DNA of 64,000 nt from Coprenecus sp964640305 (GTDB lineage: Bacteria; Bacteroidota; Bacteroidia; Bacteroidales; UBA932): the NCBI GenBank assembly GCA_964640305.1, contig CAZXFF010000004.1, positions 3,566-67,565 on the forward strand. Reading direction: 5' to 3'. Position 1 is the first letter of the stretch. Every line of letters starts with the position of its first letter. Below are positions 52,131-61,202 of the stretch, one piece after another. The notes below the pieces were generated by a model. It saw nothing but the letters and a program-made list of their open reading frames with translations, searched no databases and was not told the DNA's origin. A program made the position numbers and the translations under genes.

Positions 52131-52531
52131 TGGGAAGAGGCTAGAGGTTAGGTGGTGTGGAAGAGAAAGACTGTGACGGTGGGGATGGAGGAGACTGTGC
52201 CGGAGTGGAAGTGAAGGTGCGGTATGGAAGTGAAGGTGCGGTGTAGTGGAGGAAGTTGGAAGGAGTGCGGTGTGGCAGAGAATGTAGAGGTGTGGACTGG
52301 GAGTCTGGATAGAATGTCCTCTGGAGGACGGGCGTTAAGAAGGCATTCCTGCAGTCGGTGCTTAGAATGCAGAAGGGGTAGAATGCTATTTTTGCAGTCT
52401 GTTTAATCCTTGAGTATGAGTAGATTTCTTCAATTTGGGCGGGATGGCGCAGGCGTACGACGAACTATGGCGAAACAGGTGTGTTCTCCGCATCAGGCTC
52501 TGGCTTGCAGACTGCTTCTCTGGATATGGAC
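52131..52531. other. Noncoding, purine-rich stretch before the beta-barrel operon end
   Basis: No supported gene. From 52131 to about 52340 the plus strand is strongly rich in G and A with few C, and contains a 19-base direct repeat (18 identical bases, TGGAAGTGAAGGTGCGGT, at 52206 and 52225). The remainder has no recognised feature. Confidence 0.6.
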
Positions 52532-53056
52532 TTAAAACGAGACTCCGAATTTCAGGCCTATCTGATTTGTCTTGGCGCTTATTTCAACATTTGAAACGAT
52601 GATCCTGTGTGCATACAGTTCGTAGAACAAGGTCAATTTTATCCCAGTCTTCCTTTTTACAGGGAAATGCAACCCGAACTCAGGTCTGAACAGAAGACCT
52701 CCGGATGTATCGTAGCAATAGTCAAGTTTTGTGCCGATATCCACACCGGCAGTCAGATCCATTTTGCCGGAAACGGGCATGTATCCTTTAACGTCTACAA
52801 AAATCGGAAAGGTGATGGCTTCGTCAGAAAAATTGCCGGAAGCCCCCAATCCGATTCCTGCATAGAGATATCTGGAGAAGCGGATTCCATTTACAATTTC
52901 CAGATTTATGTTGTTGGTCTCATCGTCAATCCCGAAAGAATATGCAAGGTCAACCTCTCCCTGATATCTGAAGAGTCTGGTTTCCTGGGCGCTGAGACCT
53001 AAAGGTAAAAGCGAAAATACCAATGTAAAGTATAATAAATGTTTTTCCATATTCAT
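52532..53056 (-). CDS. Small outer-membrane beta-barrel protein
   Basis: About 174 residues. Signal peptide (LVFSLLPLGLSAQ) then alternating strands with aromatic ends up to the C-terminal FGVSF, a typical outer-membrane barrel end. Size suits an 8-stranded barrel. The function is unknown. ATG 53056 overlaps the hydrolase stop as ATGA; a second ATG two codons later (53050) also fits. Last gene of the guaD operon. Confidence 0.7.
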   Translation of the reverse strand: MNMEKHLLYFTLVFSLLPLGLSAQETRLFRYQGEVDLAYSFGIDDETNNINLEIVNGIRFSRYLYAGIGLGASGNFSDEAITFPIFVDVKGYMPVSGKMDLTAGVDIGTKLDYCYDTSGGLLFRPEFGLHFPVKRKTGIKLTLFYELYAHRIIVSNVEISAKTNQIGLKFGVSF

Positions 53057-54432
53057 TTGGCTAGTCTGTTTATCCATACAGCGATATCATTCAGGACTTC
53101 TGCGGAAATTGTTTCTTCGATGGCACCGTAATTCAAGGCTGTGAATGGAGTGGCATGCTGGAACAGATGGTTAAGACCGTCATACTCTTTGACGAGATTG
53201 CTGCTGCCGTGGGGCAGATTTGACTTAATCACGGGAAGGTTGTCGTCGCATAGTACCTGCAGGTCAAGAGTGCCGTTCAATGCAAAAACAGGACAGGTGA
53301 TTTCCCGTATTGCTTCTGCGGGGTCGTATCCCAAAAACCATGTGAGCCATTCACCTCCGGCCGTGGTGCATTTTTCAAGGTTCGATTTTAAGTTGGCAGG
53401 CAGTTCCAGTCCGTTGGCGCTGCACAGGTCTTCCACATACCGGGTCTTGTCCGGAATCTGCTTACCGGAGATCCTGTCACCGTATAGTATTTCAAGTGCT
53501 GTAGCATAGTCCCGGACCATTTTTGCAGGGAGGCCCTGTTTCTGCATTATGGCTTCATTCTGGCCAACGATAACTTTTATGCCTGTAACGGCAGTACCGG
53601 CAAGGGAGATGAGGAAATCCACGCTTTTCCTTGCCCCCATCATGAAGGCAATGGTACCTCCCTCGCTATGTCCCAGTACTCCGGTTTGCCCGAACTCACC
53701 GAGTGAGCGCAGAAACGATATGCCGGCTTCTGCATCTGCAAGGTTGTTCATGGTGGTTATATCCTTTACCGGACCGGTGGATTTGCCGGCTCCTCTGTCG
53801 TCATACCTCAATGAGGCAATTCCGTTTTTTGCGAGGAAGTCGGCAATGACGAGAAACGGTTTGTGGTCGAAAAGTTCCTCATCCCTGTTCTGGGTCCCGC
53901 TTCCGGTTACCATCAGCACGACTGGTACGGTACCTTCCGGGTATTTGTCGAAATCCGTAGGGTATGTCAGTGTACCGGCGAGTTCTGCTCCTTCGGCATC
54001 GTTTCTGAAGACTACTTCCTTTGTTCTGTATCCGAAGGGAGGGACAGGAGTCTGAGGACGTTTCAACTGCAGTTTGCCCGGAGCCAGATCCAGTGCAAGC
54101 CGGATTCCGTTCTGAGTAAAAATGCCTTTGATGCTTCCGTCCGGAATTTTGGCACCATGGTATGCTGCCCGCAATGCTGCAATCTTTATGACCAGGCTGT
54201 CTCCGTCATTCCTGACAAGCTCGGCAGGAATGTCCTTTGCGCCCTGCTCCGGGACATCCATGCTGCATACCTGCTTCCCTTCCGGAAGGGCCTTGATTGA
54301 AAATCCGATGTTCAGCTGCTGCAGTCCGATAGTCAGTTTCCCGGACCAGTATTCTGGACCGGCAGCTTGCTGTGCATTTCCACGGCCGGTAAGCATCAGT
54401 GTTGCAATGGCCAAAAGCAGTATCCGTTTCAT
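53053..54432 (-). CDS. Secreted alpha/beta hydrolase (S33-like)
   Basis: 459 residues from ATG 54432. Signal peptide (1-21, ending GNAQ), an N-terminal beta-rich domain (about 25-140), then an alpha/beta hydrolase with nucleophile GHSEGG, an Asp in LNGTLDLQV and a His in DGLNHLF. Close relatives are annotated as serine aminopeptidases or esterases; the substrate is unknown. The frame extends 85 codons upstream into the repair gene but that part has no signal peptide and overlaps known coding sequence. Starts 11 bases after the repair gene stop. Confidence 0.83.
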   Translation of the reverse strand: MKRILLLAIATLMLTGRGNAQQAAGPEYWSGKLTIGLQQLNIGFSIKALPEGKQVCSMDVPEQGAKDIPAELVRNDGDSLVIKIAALRAAYHGAKIPDGSIKGIFTQNGIRLALDLAPGKLQLKRPQTPVPPFGYRTKEVVFRNDAEGAELAGTLTYPTDFDKYPEGTVPVVLMVTGSGTQNRDEELFDHKPFLVIADFLAKNGIASLRYDDRGAGKSTGPVKDITTMNNLADAEAGISFLRSLGEFGQTGVLGHSEGGTIAFMMGARKSVDFLISLAGTAVTGIKVIVGQNEAIMQKQGLPAKMVRDYATALEILYGDRISGKQIPDKTRYVEDLCSANGLELPANLKSNLEKCTTAGGEWLTWFLGYDPAEAIREITCPVFALNGTLDLQVLCDDNLPVIKSNLPHGSSNLVKEYDGLNHLFQHATPFTALNYGAIEETISAEVLNDIAVWINRLAK

Positions 54433-54443
54433 ATGCTGTGAAA

Positions 54444-55685
54444 TTATTTGTGTCGGACAATTTCCGATTCCCATTTTATAATGGCGGTTTTCAGTTCTTT
54501 TCCCCAGTGGTAGTTTCCGGTCTCTCCGGAGGCCCTTATGACCCTGTGGCATGGGACAATGAAGGCAACAGGATTGTCGCCTATTGCTGTGCCCGCTGCC
54601 CTGCATGCTTTCGGATTGCCTGTTGCGGCTGCTATTTCTCCATAAGTGGTAAGTCTTCCGAAAGGAATGTTCAGCAATTGCTTCCATATCTTTATCTGGA
54701 AGTCAGTCCCTTTCAGGTGCAGTATTACCTGTCCGGGGCACTGCTTGCCTGGAAAGAACATGGACATGGCATTCAGCTGCAGCGAGTCGGTCTGTGCCTG
54801 GAATTGTGCATTGGGGTATCCGGATACCAGATTCCTTAATGACTCTTCCCTGGAAAAAGGGAATTCCAGGCGGCAGATTCCCTTAGTTGTAGATGCTATG
54901 AGGACTTCTCCGAAAGGGCTTGCCTGAAAACTGTAGTTTATCTTCAGGCTTTTTCCCCCGTCCTGATATTCAGAAGGAGTCATTCTCTCTATTCTGATGT
55001 GCTGGCAGCAGCCGTGTGCATTACCGGAACGTTCAGGGTTATTCGTGGTTGATAGGATCGGGTCTTTCATTTCCGGTATGACCCCTCCGGCTACTGCCCA
55101 GATATACAGGCTTGCAATACTGCAGTAAGGGGAGAAACGTTTCCTGTATTCCTCGAACAGTTTGCGGTCAATCCTCGGGTGTCCGTATATCATTCTCAGT
55201 CCACGTTGGATACCGAGATCCCCGAAACTGAGGATATCAGGTCTCTGCATGGAGAAAAGCATAAGCATTTCCGCGCTCCATGTACCGATGCCTTCAAGGC
55301 CGGTGAGGATTCTGCAGATCTCGGCATCACTCAATGCGTGCAGGCCGTCAAGGTCTATTTCCCCCGATAACACTTTCTGTGCGGCATTAAGGATGTAGTC
55401 GACTTTTCGGAACGACAATCCTACGTCTTTAAGCTCCTGTCTGGAGAAAGTGACGATATGTTCCGGGGTAATCTTTCCGATGTGTTCCTGCATCCTGCGC
55501 CACACTGTTTCGTGGGCTTTGGCAGAAATCTGCTGTCCTGCAATCGAATGGACAAGTGCTTCGAAGAGGTCCGGCATAACCTTGCGTCTGATATGCCCTA
55601 TGGTGTCAATGACCCAGGCCATACGTCTGTCCCTGTTTTTAAGGTACAGGATCTCTTTCTCTCCGTATCGGAAATATTGTTCCAT
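54444..55685 (-). CDS. AlkA-type DNA glycosylase fused to O6-alkylguanine-DNA methyltransferase
   Basis: 413 residues carrying two alkylation repair enzymes. Residues 1-205 are an HhH-GPD glycosylase: LVHSIAGQQIS, LEGIGTWSAEMLMLF (helix-hairpin-helix) and the catalytic Asp in FGDLGIQRGL. Residues about 240-413 are a methyltransferase with ASPFGEVLIASTTKGI, and the acceptor Cys in VPCHRVI. The junction (HIRIERMTPSEYQDGG) is the end of an AraC helix-turn-helix as found before the Ogt part in Ada proteins, so the methyltransferase half probably came from an AraC-Ogt protein. Sits between guaD and the hydrolase in one operon. Confidence 0.85.
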   Translation of the reverse strand: MEQYFRYGEKEILYLKNRDRRMAWVIDTIGHIRRKVMPDLFEALVHSIAGQQISAKAHETVWRRMQEHIGKITPEHIVTFSRQELKDVGLSFRKVDYILNAAQKVLSGEIDLDGLHALSDAEICRILTGLEGIGTWSAEMLMLFSMQRPDILSFGDLGIQRGLRMIYGHPRIDRKLFEEYRKRFSPYCSIASLYIWAVAGGVIPEMKDPILSTTNNPERSGNAHGCCQHIRIERMTPSEYQDGGKSLKINYSFQASPFGEVLIASTTKGICRLEFPFSREESLRNLVSGYPNAQFQAQTDSLQLNAMSMFFPGKQCPGQVILHLKGTDFQIKIWKQLLNIPFGRLTTYGEIAAATGNPKACRAAGTAIGDNPVAFIVPCHRVIRASGETGNYHWGKELKTAIIKWESEIVRHK

Positions 55686-55700
55686 GGTTCAGGAACTTGT

Positions 55701-56168
55701 CTAATACTCTATCTTGTCTTCTTTCTGCATCCAGAGCCGGAAAGCCTCTATTGCTTCTTCCGGAAGCATGTTCTTATATACAAGACGTCTTTTTTCTTTC
55801 GGAAGTTCCAGTTCGTCGTATATGAATGAGTCATCGAAACCGATGTTTTTAGCGTCTGTCTTTGTGTTTCCATAGAACATTCTGTCAAGATGGGCCCAGT
55901 AGATTGCACCGAGGCACATCGGGCACGGTTCGCAGGATGTGTATATGTCACAGCCGCTTAGATCAAAAGTCTTCAACTTGGAGCATGCCTCCCTGATTGC
56001 ACTGACTTCCGCATGTGCGGTAGGGTCATGGTTCGGGGTGACCCTGTTTACCCCTGTTGCAATGATTTCCCCGTTGCGTGCTATTACCGCTCCGAACGGC
56101 CCCCCTCCTTCAGCCACATTTCTGACAGACAGTTCAATGGCTTTACGCATAAGCTCTTCGTGTGTCAT
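55701..56168 (-). CDS. guaD: Guanine deaminase (CDA fold)
   Basis: 155 residues. Zinc site HAE in DPTAHAEVSAI and PCPMC in TSCEPCPMCLGAIYWA. The C-terminal NIGFDDSFIYDEL is characteristic of the B. subtilis-type guanine deaminase rather than of tRNA adenosine deaminase. Converts guanine to xanthine in purine catabolism. First gene of the leftward operon, with a TATATTTG box at 56190-56197. Confidence 0.88.
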   Translation of the reverse strand: MTHEELMRKAIELSVRNVAEGGGPFGAVIARNGEIIATGVNRVTPNHDPTAHAEVSAIREACSKLKTFDLSGCDIYTSCEPCPMCLGAIYWAHLDRMFYGNTKTDAKNIGFDDSFIYDELELPKEKRRLVYKNMLPEEAIEAFRLWMQKEDKIEY

Positions 56169-56189
56169 AATTCATGATATTGGTGTCTA

Positions 56190-56197
56190 CAAATATA
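56190..56197 (-). promoter_or_regulatory. -7 box TATATTTG of the guaD operon
   Basis: Minus-strand TAnnTTTG match, leader about 15 bases. Confidence 0.55.
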
Positions 56198-56237
56198 AGC
56201 ATTTTTTATATATGCAGCGGAATAAAAGGATAATGGC

Positions 56238-56245
56238 TATATTTG
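56238..56245 (+). promoter_or_regulatory. -7 box TATATTTG of the GH84 gene
   Basis: TAnnTTTG match 19 bases before ATG 56265; no clear -33 element. Confidence 0.55.
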
Positions 56246-56264
56246 CATGAATAATTAAGCAAAT

Positions 56265-58802
56265 ATGTTTATGAAATTTCATTCAGTGGCGGTAGCTGCT
56301 TTAATGCTTGTATGCATCCCGGTATTGGCTGCCGGTTCAGGCATATGGGGAGAAGAAACAGAACAGATTCCTCAGGTTCCTGGTAAGAAAATAGACCATA
56401 AAGGCTTGGTGATCAATCCGGTTCCGCACGATATCAGTATGGGGGAAGGAACTTTGGACATATCCGGTGGAGTGACGCTTGCCGGAAAAGGCGACGAATA
56501 TAAGGAAGAAGCCTCATTCCTGCCTGTCGTTGAGAGAAAAGGAGTCAGGCTTTCCGTACAGTATGGAACAAAGACTGCATCCAGGCACGGACTCAAACCT
56601 GTGTATGGAGCATATTTCCTTAATATAGATACTAAAGGAATCGATATCGAAGCCTATGACGATGCCGGTGTATTCTATGCATTCCAGACTCTGCGCCAGA
56701 TACTTTCCAGCGATGCCGGAAAAGACGGTGAACTCCCTGCCATGCAGATACGGGACTGGCCGGACCTGCCGGTGAGAGGGGTTGTGGAAGGTTTTTACGG
56801 AACCCCGTGGTCTCACGAGGTCAGGATGTCCCTTATAGATTTCTACGGCACGTACAAAATGAATACATACATATACGGTCCCAAGGATGATCCTTATCAC
56901 AGTTCCCCTGACTGGAGGAAACCATATCCTCCGGAAGAGGCTGCCAATATCAGGGAACTGGTGGATGCCTGCCGAAGGAACAGAGTCGAGTTCGTATGGG
57001 CAATCCATCCCGGTCAGGATATACGTTGGGATGAGGAGGATTATCAGAATCTGGTACGCAAATTCGAGGACATGTACGGTCTTGGCGTACGTGCTTTCGC
57101 AATATTCTTCGATGACATTTCAGGCAAGGGCGCTGATCCTATGGAGCAGGTTGGACTCCTGAACCGTCTTATGGCTGAGTTTGTCGATGTAAAAGGGGAT
57201 GTCGCGCCCCTGATAATATGCCCTACGGATTACAACAGGTCTTGGGCGAATCCTACTCCTGAAGGCAGCCTGTCAGTATATGGCAGGGAACTCCATCCGG
57301 ACGTGAAGGTCTTCTGGACCGGGGATGCAGTATGCAGCGATGTGACTCCTTCCACTTTGGAGTGGGTGGGTTCGAGAATTAAACGTCCCGCTCTGCTGTG
57401 GTGGAATTTCCCGGTTACCGATTATGTACGTCATATTGTAATGCAAGGACCCTCATATGGTCTTGACGCAACCCTTACGGACAATAACCTTTGCGGGCTG
57501 GTAAGCAATCCAATGGAGCATGGAGAGGCTTCGAAACTGGCGTTGTACGGAGTGGCTGACTATACCTGGAATGTGCAGGATTACAATGCTCTGGACAATT
57601 GGGAAAGAGGCTTGGTGGCAATGGTTCCGGATGCGTCGGATGCTTACCGTACGTTTGCCATACACTCCTGCGATACCGAGACAGGATACCGCAGGGCAGA
57701 GTCCTGGGAAACAAAAACGTTTACCATTGACAACTATACTGAATCAGAATTCAATGCATTGAAGGAAGAGTTCGGTAAGATAGCCACTGTGCCGGAACGT
57801 ATGCAACAGGGATGTGCAAACAAGGCTCTGCTTAAGGAACTGGAGCCTTGGTTGGTAGAGTTCGGCAAGTTGGGAGAACGGGGATTGCGGACCATGGATC
57901 TTATCAAAGACTATGAATCGGAGGACCCTTACCGTTTCTGGACGTCATACGTGAATAACCTTATGAGCGAAGAAGAACGGGAAGCATATAAGGCCCACAG
58001 GTCAGGGACCATGAAGCTTCAGCCTTTCTATGAGGAAGCGATGAATGAAATGGTCCGTGGCTTTTATTTGCGTATTGTCGGTCGGGTGCCTCATATGTCG
58101 AAGGCATTATCTTCATATTCTAATGTGGCTGTACAGGGAGACCTGATGACAGACAATGATTCGACTACATACTATACTTCTGCTATGGCTCAGAAGACAG
58201 GAGACTGGATCGGTATGGATATCGGTGGCATAAGGGGTGTGCGTGAGGTCTCTGTATTGCAGGGACGCAATTCCGTGGATGATGTGGACTATTTTGACCA
58301 TGCTGTACTGGAATACTCAAAGGACGGAAAGTTCTGGATCCCTCTTGTAGACAGCCTGCAGAATGCTTATGTGGTAGAATGGGAGGGGGAGCCTGTGGAT
58401 GCCAGGTATGTGCGTCTTCGTAAACTGGATTCCAAGAAGACAAACTGGGCTGCAGTACGCTCGTTCGATGTGAACCCCATGAGATATTCTGACCTGGAAT
58501 TCCAGGTAGAGGCTGCCGATACCGCTACTGTTGTGTATGCCTTTGACCGTAATCCCCGCACATGTTTCGGATTGAACGGGATGCTCAGGTTCGAAGTACA
58601 GCAGGATGTCAGAAAATACATACTGCTCTCCAGTCACGCTACCGGGCTTTTCATTACACAGATGGATGAAAGGGGAAAAGTGCTTTCTTCTAATCTGGTG
58701 ACAGGACAGTACTCCGAGATACAGGTCGTGCCTGGCGCCGCTTCAATCAAGCTGGAAGGTGAGGCCAGCATCTATGAGGTTATAGCTAAAAACGTTCAGT
58801 AA
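56265..58802 (+). CDS. GH84 beta-N-acetylglucosaminidase (O-GlcNAcase-like) with C-terminal F5/8C-type domain
   Basis: 845 residues. Signal peptide (1-23), an N-terminal GH20b-like domain (about 45-160), then the GH84 barrel with VRGVVEGFYGTPWSHEVR and the catalytic Asp pair in FFDDI (Asp283, Asp284). A galactose-binding-like F5/8C region (about 640-760) is followed by a small beta-domain. The enzyme removes terminal GlcNAc by substrate-assisted catalysis; gut Bacteroidota use it on mucin or host glycans. ATG 56271 is an alternative start. The gene overlaps the convergent DUF3089 gene by 17 bases. Confidence 0.93.
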   Translation: MFMKFHSVAVAALMLVCIPVLAAGSGIWGEETEQIPQVPGKKIDHKGLVINPVPHDISMGEGTLDISGGVTLAGKGDEYKEEASFLPVVERKGVRLSVQYGTKTASRHGLKPVYGAYFLNIDTKGIDIEAYDDAGVFYAFQTLRQILSSDAGKDGELPAMQIRDWPDLPVRGVVEGFYGTPWSHEVRMSLIDFYGTYKMNTYIYGPKDDPYHSSPDWRKPYPPEEAANIRELVDACRRNRVEFVWAIHPGQDIRWDEEDYQNLVRKFEDMYGLGVRAFAIFFDDISGKGADPMEQVGLLNRLMAEFVDVKGDVAPLIICPTDYNRSWANPTPEGSLSVYGRELHPDVKVFWTGDAVCSDVTPSTLEWVGSRIKRPALLWWNFPVTDYVRHIVMQGPSYGLDATLTDNNLCGLVSNPMEHGEASKLALYGVADYTWNVQDYNALDNWERGLVAMVPDASDAYRTFAIHSCDTETGYRRAESWETKTFTIDNYTESEFNALKEEFGKIATVPERMQQGCANKALLKELEPWLVEFGKLGERGLRTMDLIKDYESEDPYRFWTSYVNNLMSEEEREAYKAHRSGTMKLQPFYEEAMNEMVRGFYLRIVGRVPHMSKALSSYSNVAVQGDLMTDNDSTTYYTSAMAQKTGDWIGMDIGGIRGVREVSVLQGRNSVDDVDYFDHAVLEYSKDGKFWIPLVDSLQNAYVVEWEGEPVDARYVRLRKLDSKKTNWAAVRSFDVNPMRYSDLEFQVEAADTATVVYAFDRNPRTCFGLNGMLRFEVQQDVRKYILLSSHATGLFITQMDERGKVLSSNLVTGQYSEIQVVPGAASIKLEGEASIYEVIAKNVQ

Positions 58803-59700
58803 CATTTGCCTTAAGGCAGTCCCTGTACAGTGTAAGTTCCAGCAGGTGCAGATTGCCTTTCGGGAACAGGTCTGCAAGTGAGGGATGGTATGCAGAATCA
58901 GGATCGATGCCGGAAACTGTCAATACCTTCCTGACCGGATCTAGAATGACCGTTATGCTGTCGTTCAGGACTGCCGGCTCGGAGGTTGTGCGCCAGTTTA
59001 CTGGGTTGATTGCCAGAATGTTACCTTCGCAAAGGATAGGAACTATCGCATCCGTATCCGTAACCGAGTTATAGCATATTGTTACACCGATGTCATCCGA
59101 CGATGAGGCAGGAACGATTTTCCCGCTGCTGGCTTCTATGTCTTCTTCTGTTACCCTGTATCCGATGACATAGGCAGCGGCCATTCTGGAATATTCTTCA
59201 TCACTCATTTCCTTGAGCAGCTCTACAACGCACTTTGCCCCCTGACTGAACCCTGCGAGTATGAATTTGCGTCCATTGTTCCAGTTTTCCATATAATACC
59301 TGAATGCTTGAGAAATATCATCCATAGCCTTGGGAAAGTATTTCCGGACAGCTTCTTCACCTTCCCCCCATACATTCAGAGTGATCTGGCGGTAATACGG
59401 AGCAAAGAAGTTTGTGCTGCCTCCGAATATCTCGTCTGCAAGTTCGTAGGAAGGTCTCATCGCTTCCCTTTGTTCTGGATCGGTCAGTGACGCATAGCGC
59501 ACAGTATTTCCGTTTTCATCTTTCCAGTCGAAAACACAGGTAGGCAATATGTAGAAAACGTCCGGTTTATCAGGGTCGATGCATTTCCCGTTTGTGTACC
59601 AGTTGGAGTCCTGTCCGTAGATTCCGGAAGTTTCCTGTACGGAACACCCCAAAATGGATGCTGACAGGAAAAGACATAGAATGATTCTGTATATTCGCAT
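58786..59700 (-). CDS. DUF3089 alpha/beta-hydrolase lipoprotein
   Basis: 304 residues. Lipobox ILGC (Cys19). The hydrolase fold contains the nucleophile elbow GFSQGA and the segment KPDVFYILPTCVFDW near the start, as in DUF3089. Likely esterase or lipase in the envelope; substrate unknown. It begins 17 bases after cls and probably ends that operon. Confidence 0.82.
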   Translation of the reverse strand: MRIYRIILCLFLSASILGCSVQETSGIYGQDSNWYTNGKCIDPDKPDVFYILPTCVFDWKDENGNTVRYASLTDPEQREAMRPSYELADEIFGGSTNFFAPYYRQITLNVWGEGEEAVRKYFPKAMDDISQAFRYYMENWNNGRKFILAGFSQGAKCVVELLKEMSDEEYSRMAAAYVIGYRVTEEDIEASSGKIVPASSSDDIGVTICYNSVTDTDAIVPILCEGNILAINPVNWRTTSEPAVLNDSITVILDPVRKVLTVSGIDPDSAYHPSLADLFPKGNLHLLELTLYRDCLKANVTERF

Positions 59701-59717
59701 TTCTTTCAGGTTTCTGT

Positions 59718-61199
59718 TTATAGCAGAGGGCTTACAAGCCTTGCAACCGATTCGTAAATCTTGTTTTTCAGCTTACGCTTCTTCCATTTGGATCTGGTTA
59801 CGATGGAACAGCGCGAAAGGTCTTTGTGGAAGCGGTCTTCAATCTGTTTTGCGCATTCCCGGTCATACAATACCGATGTCACCTCGAAATGATGTTCGAA
59901 ACTCCTGTTGTCCATATTGGCAGATCCGATAATGCAGTATTCCCCGTCGATGCTCAATACCTTGGAATGGTTGAATCCGCTCTTGAACAGGTATACCTTA
60001 ACCCCGGCTTCCAGCAGTTCCGTCACATATGACATTGTACCCCAGTTCGTCAGCCACGTGTCGGATTTTTCCGGAACCATAAGGCAGACTTTCACGTTGG
60101 AGAGGGCAGTGATCTTTATGGCATTCAGTATGGTCTCCGACGGTATAAAATACGGTGTGATAATATATATGTGGTCTTTGGCCGATGTGATGGCAGTGAA
60201 ATAGCACTGCATTATGGCTGCCCAGTCACTGTCGGGACCGGATGATATGATCTGTGCATAGTATCTGTTGTCCTTTCCGGAACAAAGCTTTTTATCAAGT
60301 CCGTCAATCTGTGGGTAGTACTTTCTTCTTCTCTTCAGATTGTTGTTAAGGATGAAAAAGCGGTCCAGCAGGAAGGTGGCCTGGAGTGACACAACGGAGT
60401 CTCCGCATATCCTTACATGTGTATCCCTCCATTCCGGGAAATCTCCTCCATCCATGTACCTGTCGGCAATGTTGCATCCCCCGAGGAATCCTGTCTGCCC
60501 GTCCACTACCAGAATCTTCCTGTGGTTCCTGTAATTTACAATAGGTGGCAGGAAAATCAGACGGAACGGGGAAAAGTTAAGGAGCTCGACTCCTGCATCG
60601 GAAAGTTCGGAAAGGAATCTGCGGCTAAGCTTGCGTCCTCCGAAACCGTCATACATCATCCTTACCTCCACGCCTTCCTTTGCCTTGGCGATAAGGACAT
60701 CCTTGAACTGCTGTCCGACTTTGTCGTCCTCAATTATGAATGACTGCAGGTGGATGTGGGTCTTTGCACTGCGCATGGCATCCAGCATGGCATTCAGTGC
60801 ATCCTTTCCGTTGAAATAGATCTTGACTTCATTATTGGAAGCCAGTATGCTCTGGGCGCTTTTGAGATTCTGTACGATCATTTTGCTGAATGGCCTGATC
60901 TCATCCGGAAGGCTGTTCTCTTTTGAAATGTCATGCAGCATCTCCCTGCACAGCTCTTTCCTGAGGGCTATGTCGCTGGCTCCTTTGCGGCTGAACATTT
61001 TGTCTTTACGGAAATTGCGTCCGAAAAAGAAGTACAGTACTATACCAATATACGGCAGCAAAAGCAATACCAGGACCCAAGTGAGTGTCTTGACAGGATC
61101 CCTGCGGCTTGAAATTAGCATGATTGATGCTGCAACAGCCAGTCCGATGTTCAGCAGGTATAGGGATGCTGACAGTATTGTCCATATCTGAGGCCACAT
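59718..61199 (-). CDS. cls: Cardiolipin synthase
   Basis: 493 residues. Two N-terminal membrane segments (7-29, 40-60), then two phospholipase-D motifs: HRKILVVDG with GGCNI, and HSKVLSIDG with GSANMD. Joins two phosphatidylglycerol molecules (or PG and PE) to cardiolipin. Part of the leftward operon with menG/ubiE upstream (3-base gap). Confidence 0.94.
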   Translation of the reverse strand: MWPQIWTILSASLYLLNIGLAVAASIMLISSRRDPVKTLTWVLVLLLLPYIGIVLYFFFGRNFRKDKMFSRKGASDIALRKELCREMLHDISKENSLPDEIRPFSKMIVQNLKSAQSILASNNEVKIYFNGKDALNAMLDAMRSAKTHIHLQSFIIEDDKVGQQFKDVLIAKAKEGVEVRMMYDGFGGRKLSRRFLSELSDAGVELLNFSPFRLIFLPPIVNYRNHRKILVVDGQTGFLGGCNIADRYMDGGDFPEWRDTHVRICGDSVVSLQATFLLDRFFILNNNLKRRRKYYPQIDGLDKKLCSGKDNRYYAQIISSGPDSDWAAIMQCYFTAITSAKDHIYIITPYFIPSETILNAIKITALSNVKVCLMVPEKSDTWLTNWGTMSYVTELLEAGVKVYLFKSGFNHSKVLSIDGEYCIIGSANMDNRSFEHHFEVTSVLYDRECAKQIEDRFHKDLSRCSIVTRSKWKKRKLKNKIYESVARLVSPLL

Positions 61200-61202
61200 A
61201 TG

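Noticed and set aside
55701..56168. tRNA adenosine deaminase TadA
   Set aside because: The active-site motifs are shared, but the C-terminal NIGFDDSFIY segment belongs to guanine deaminase of the Bacillus type.
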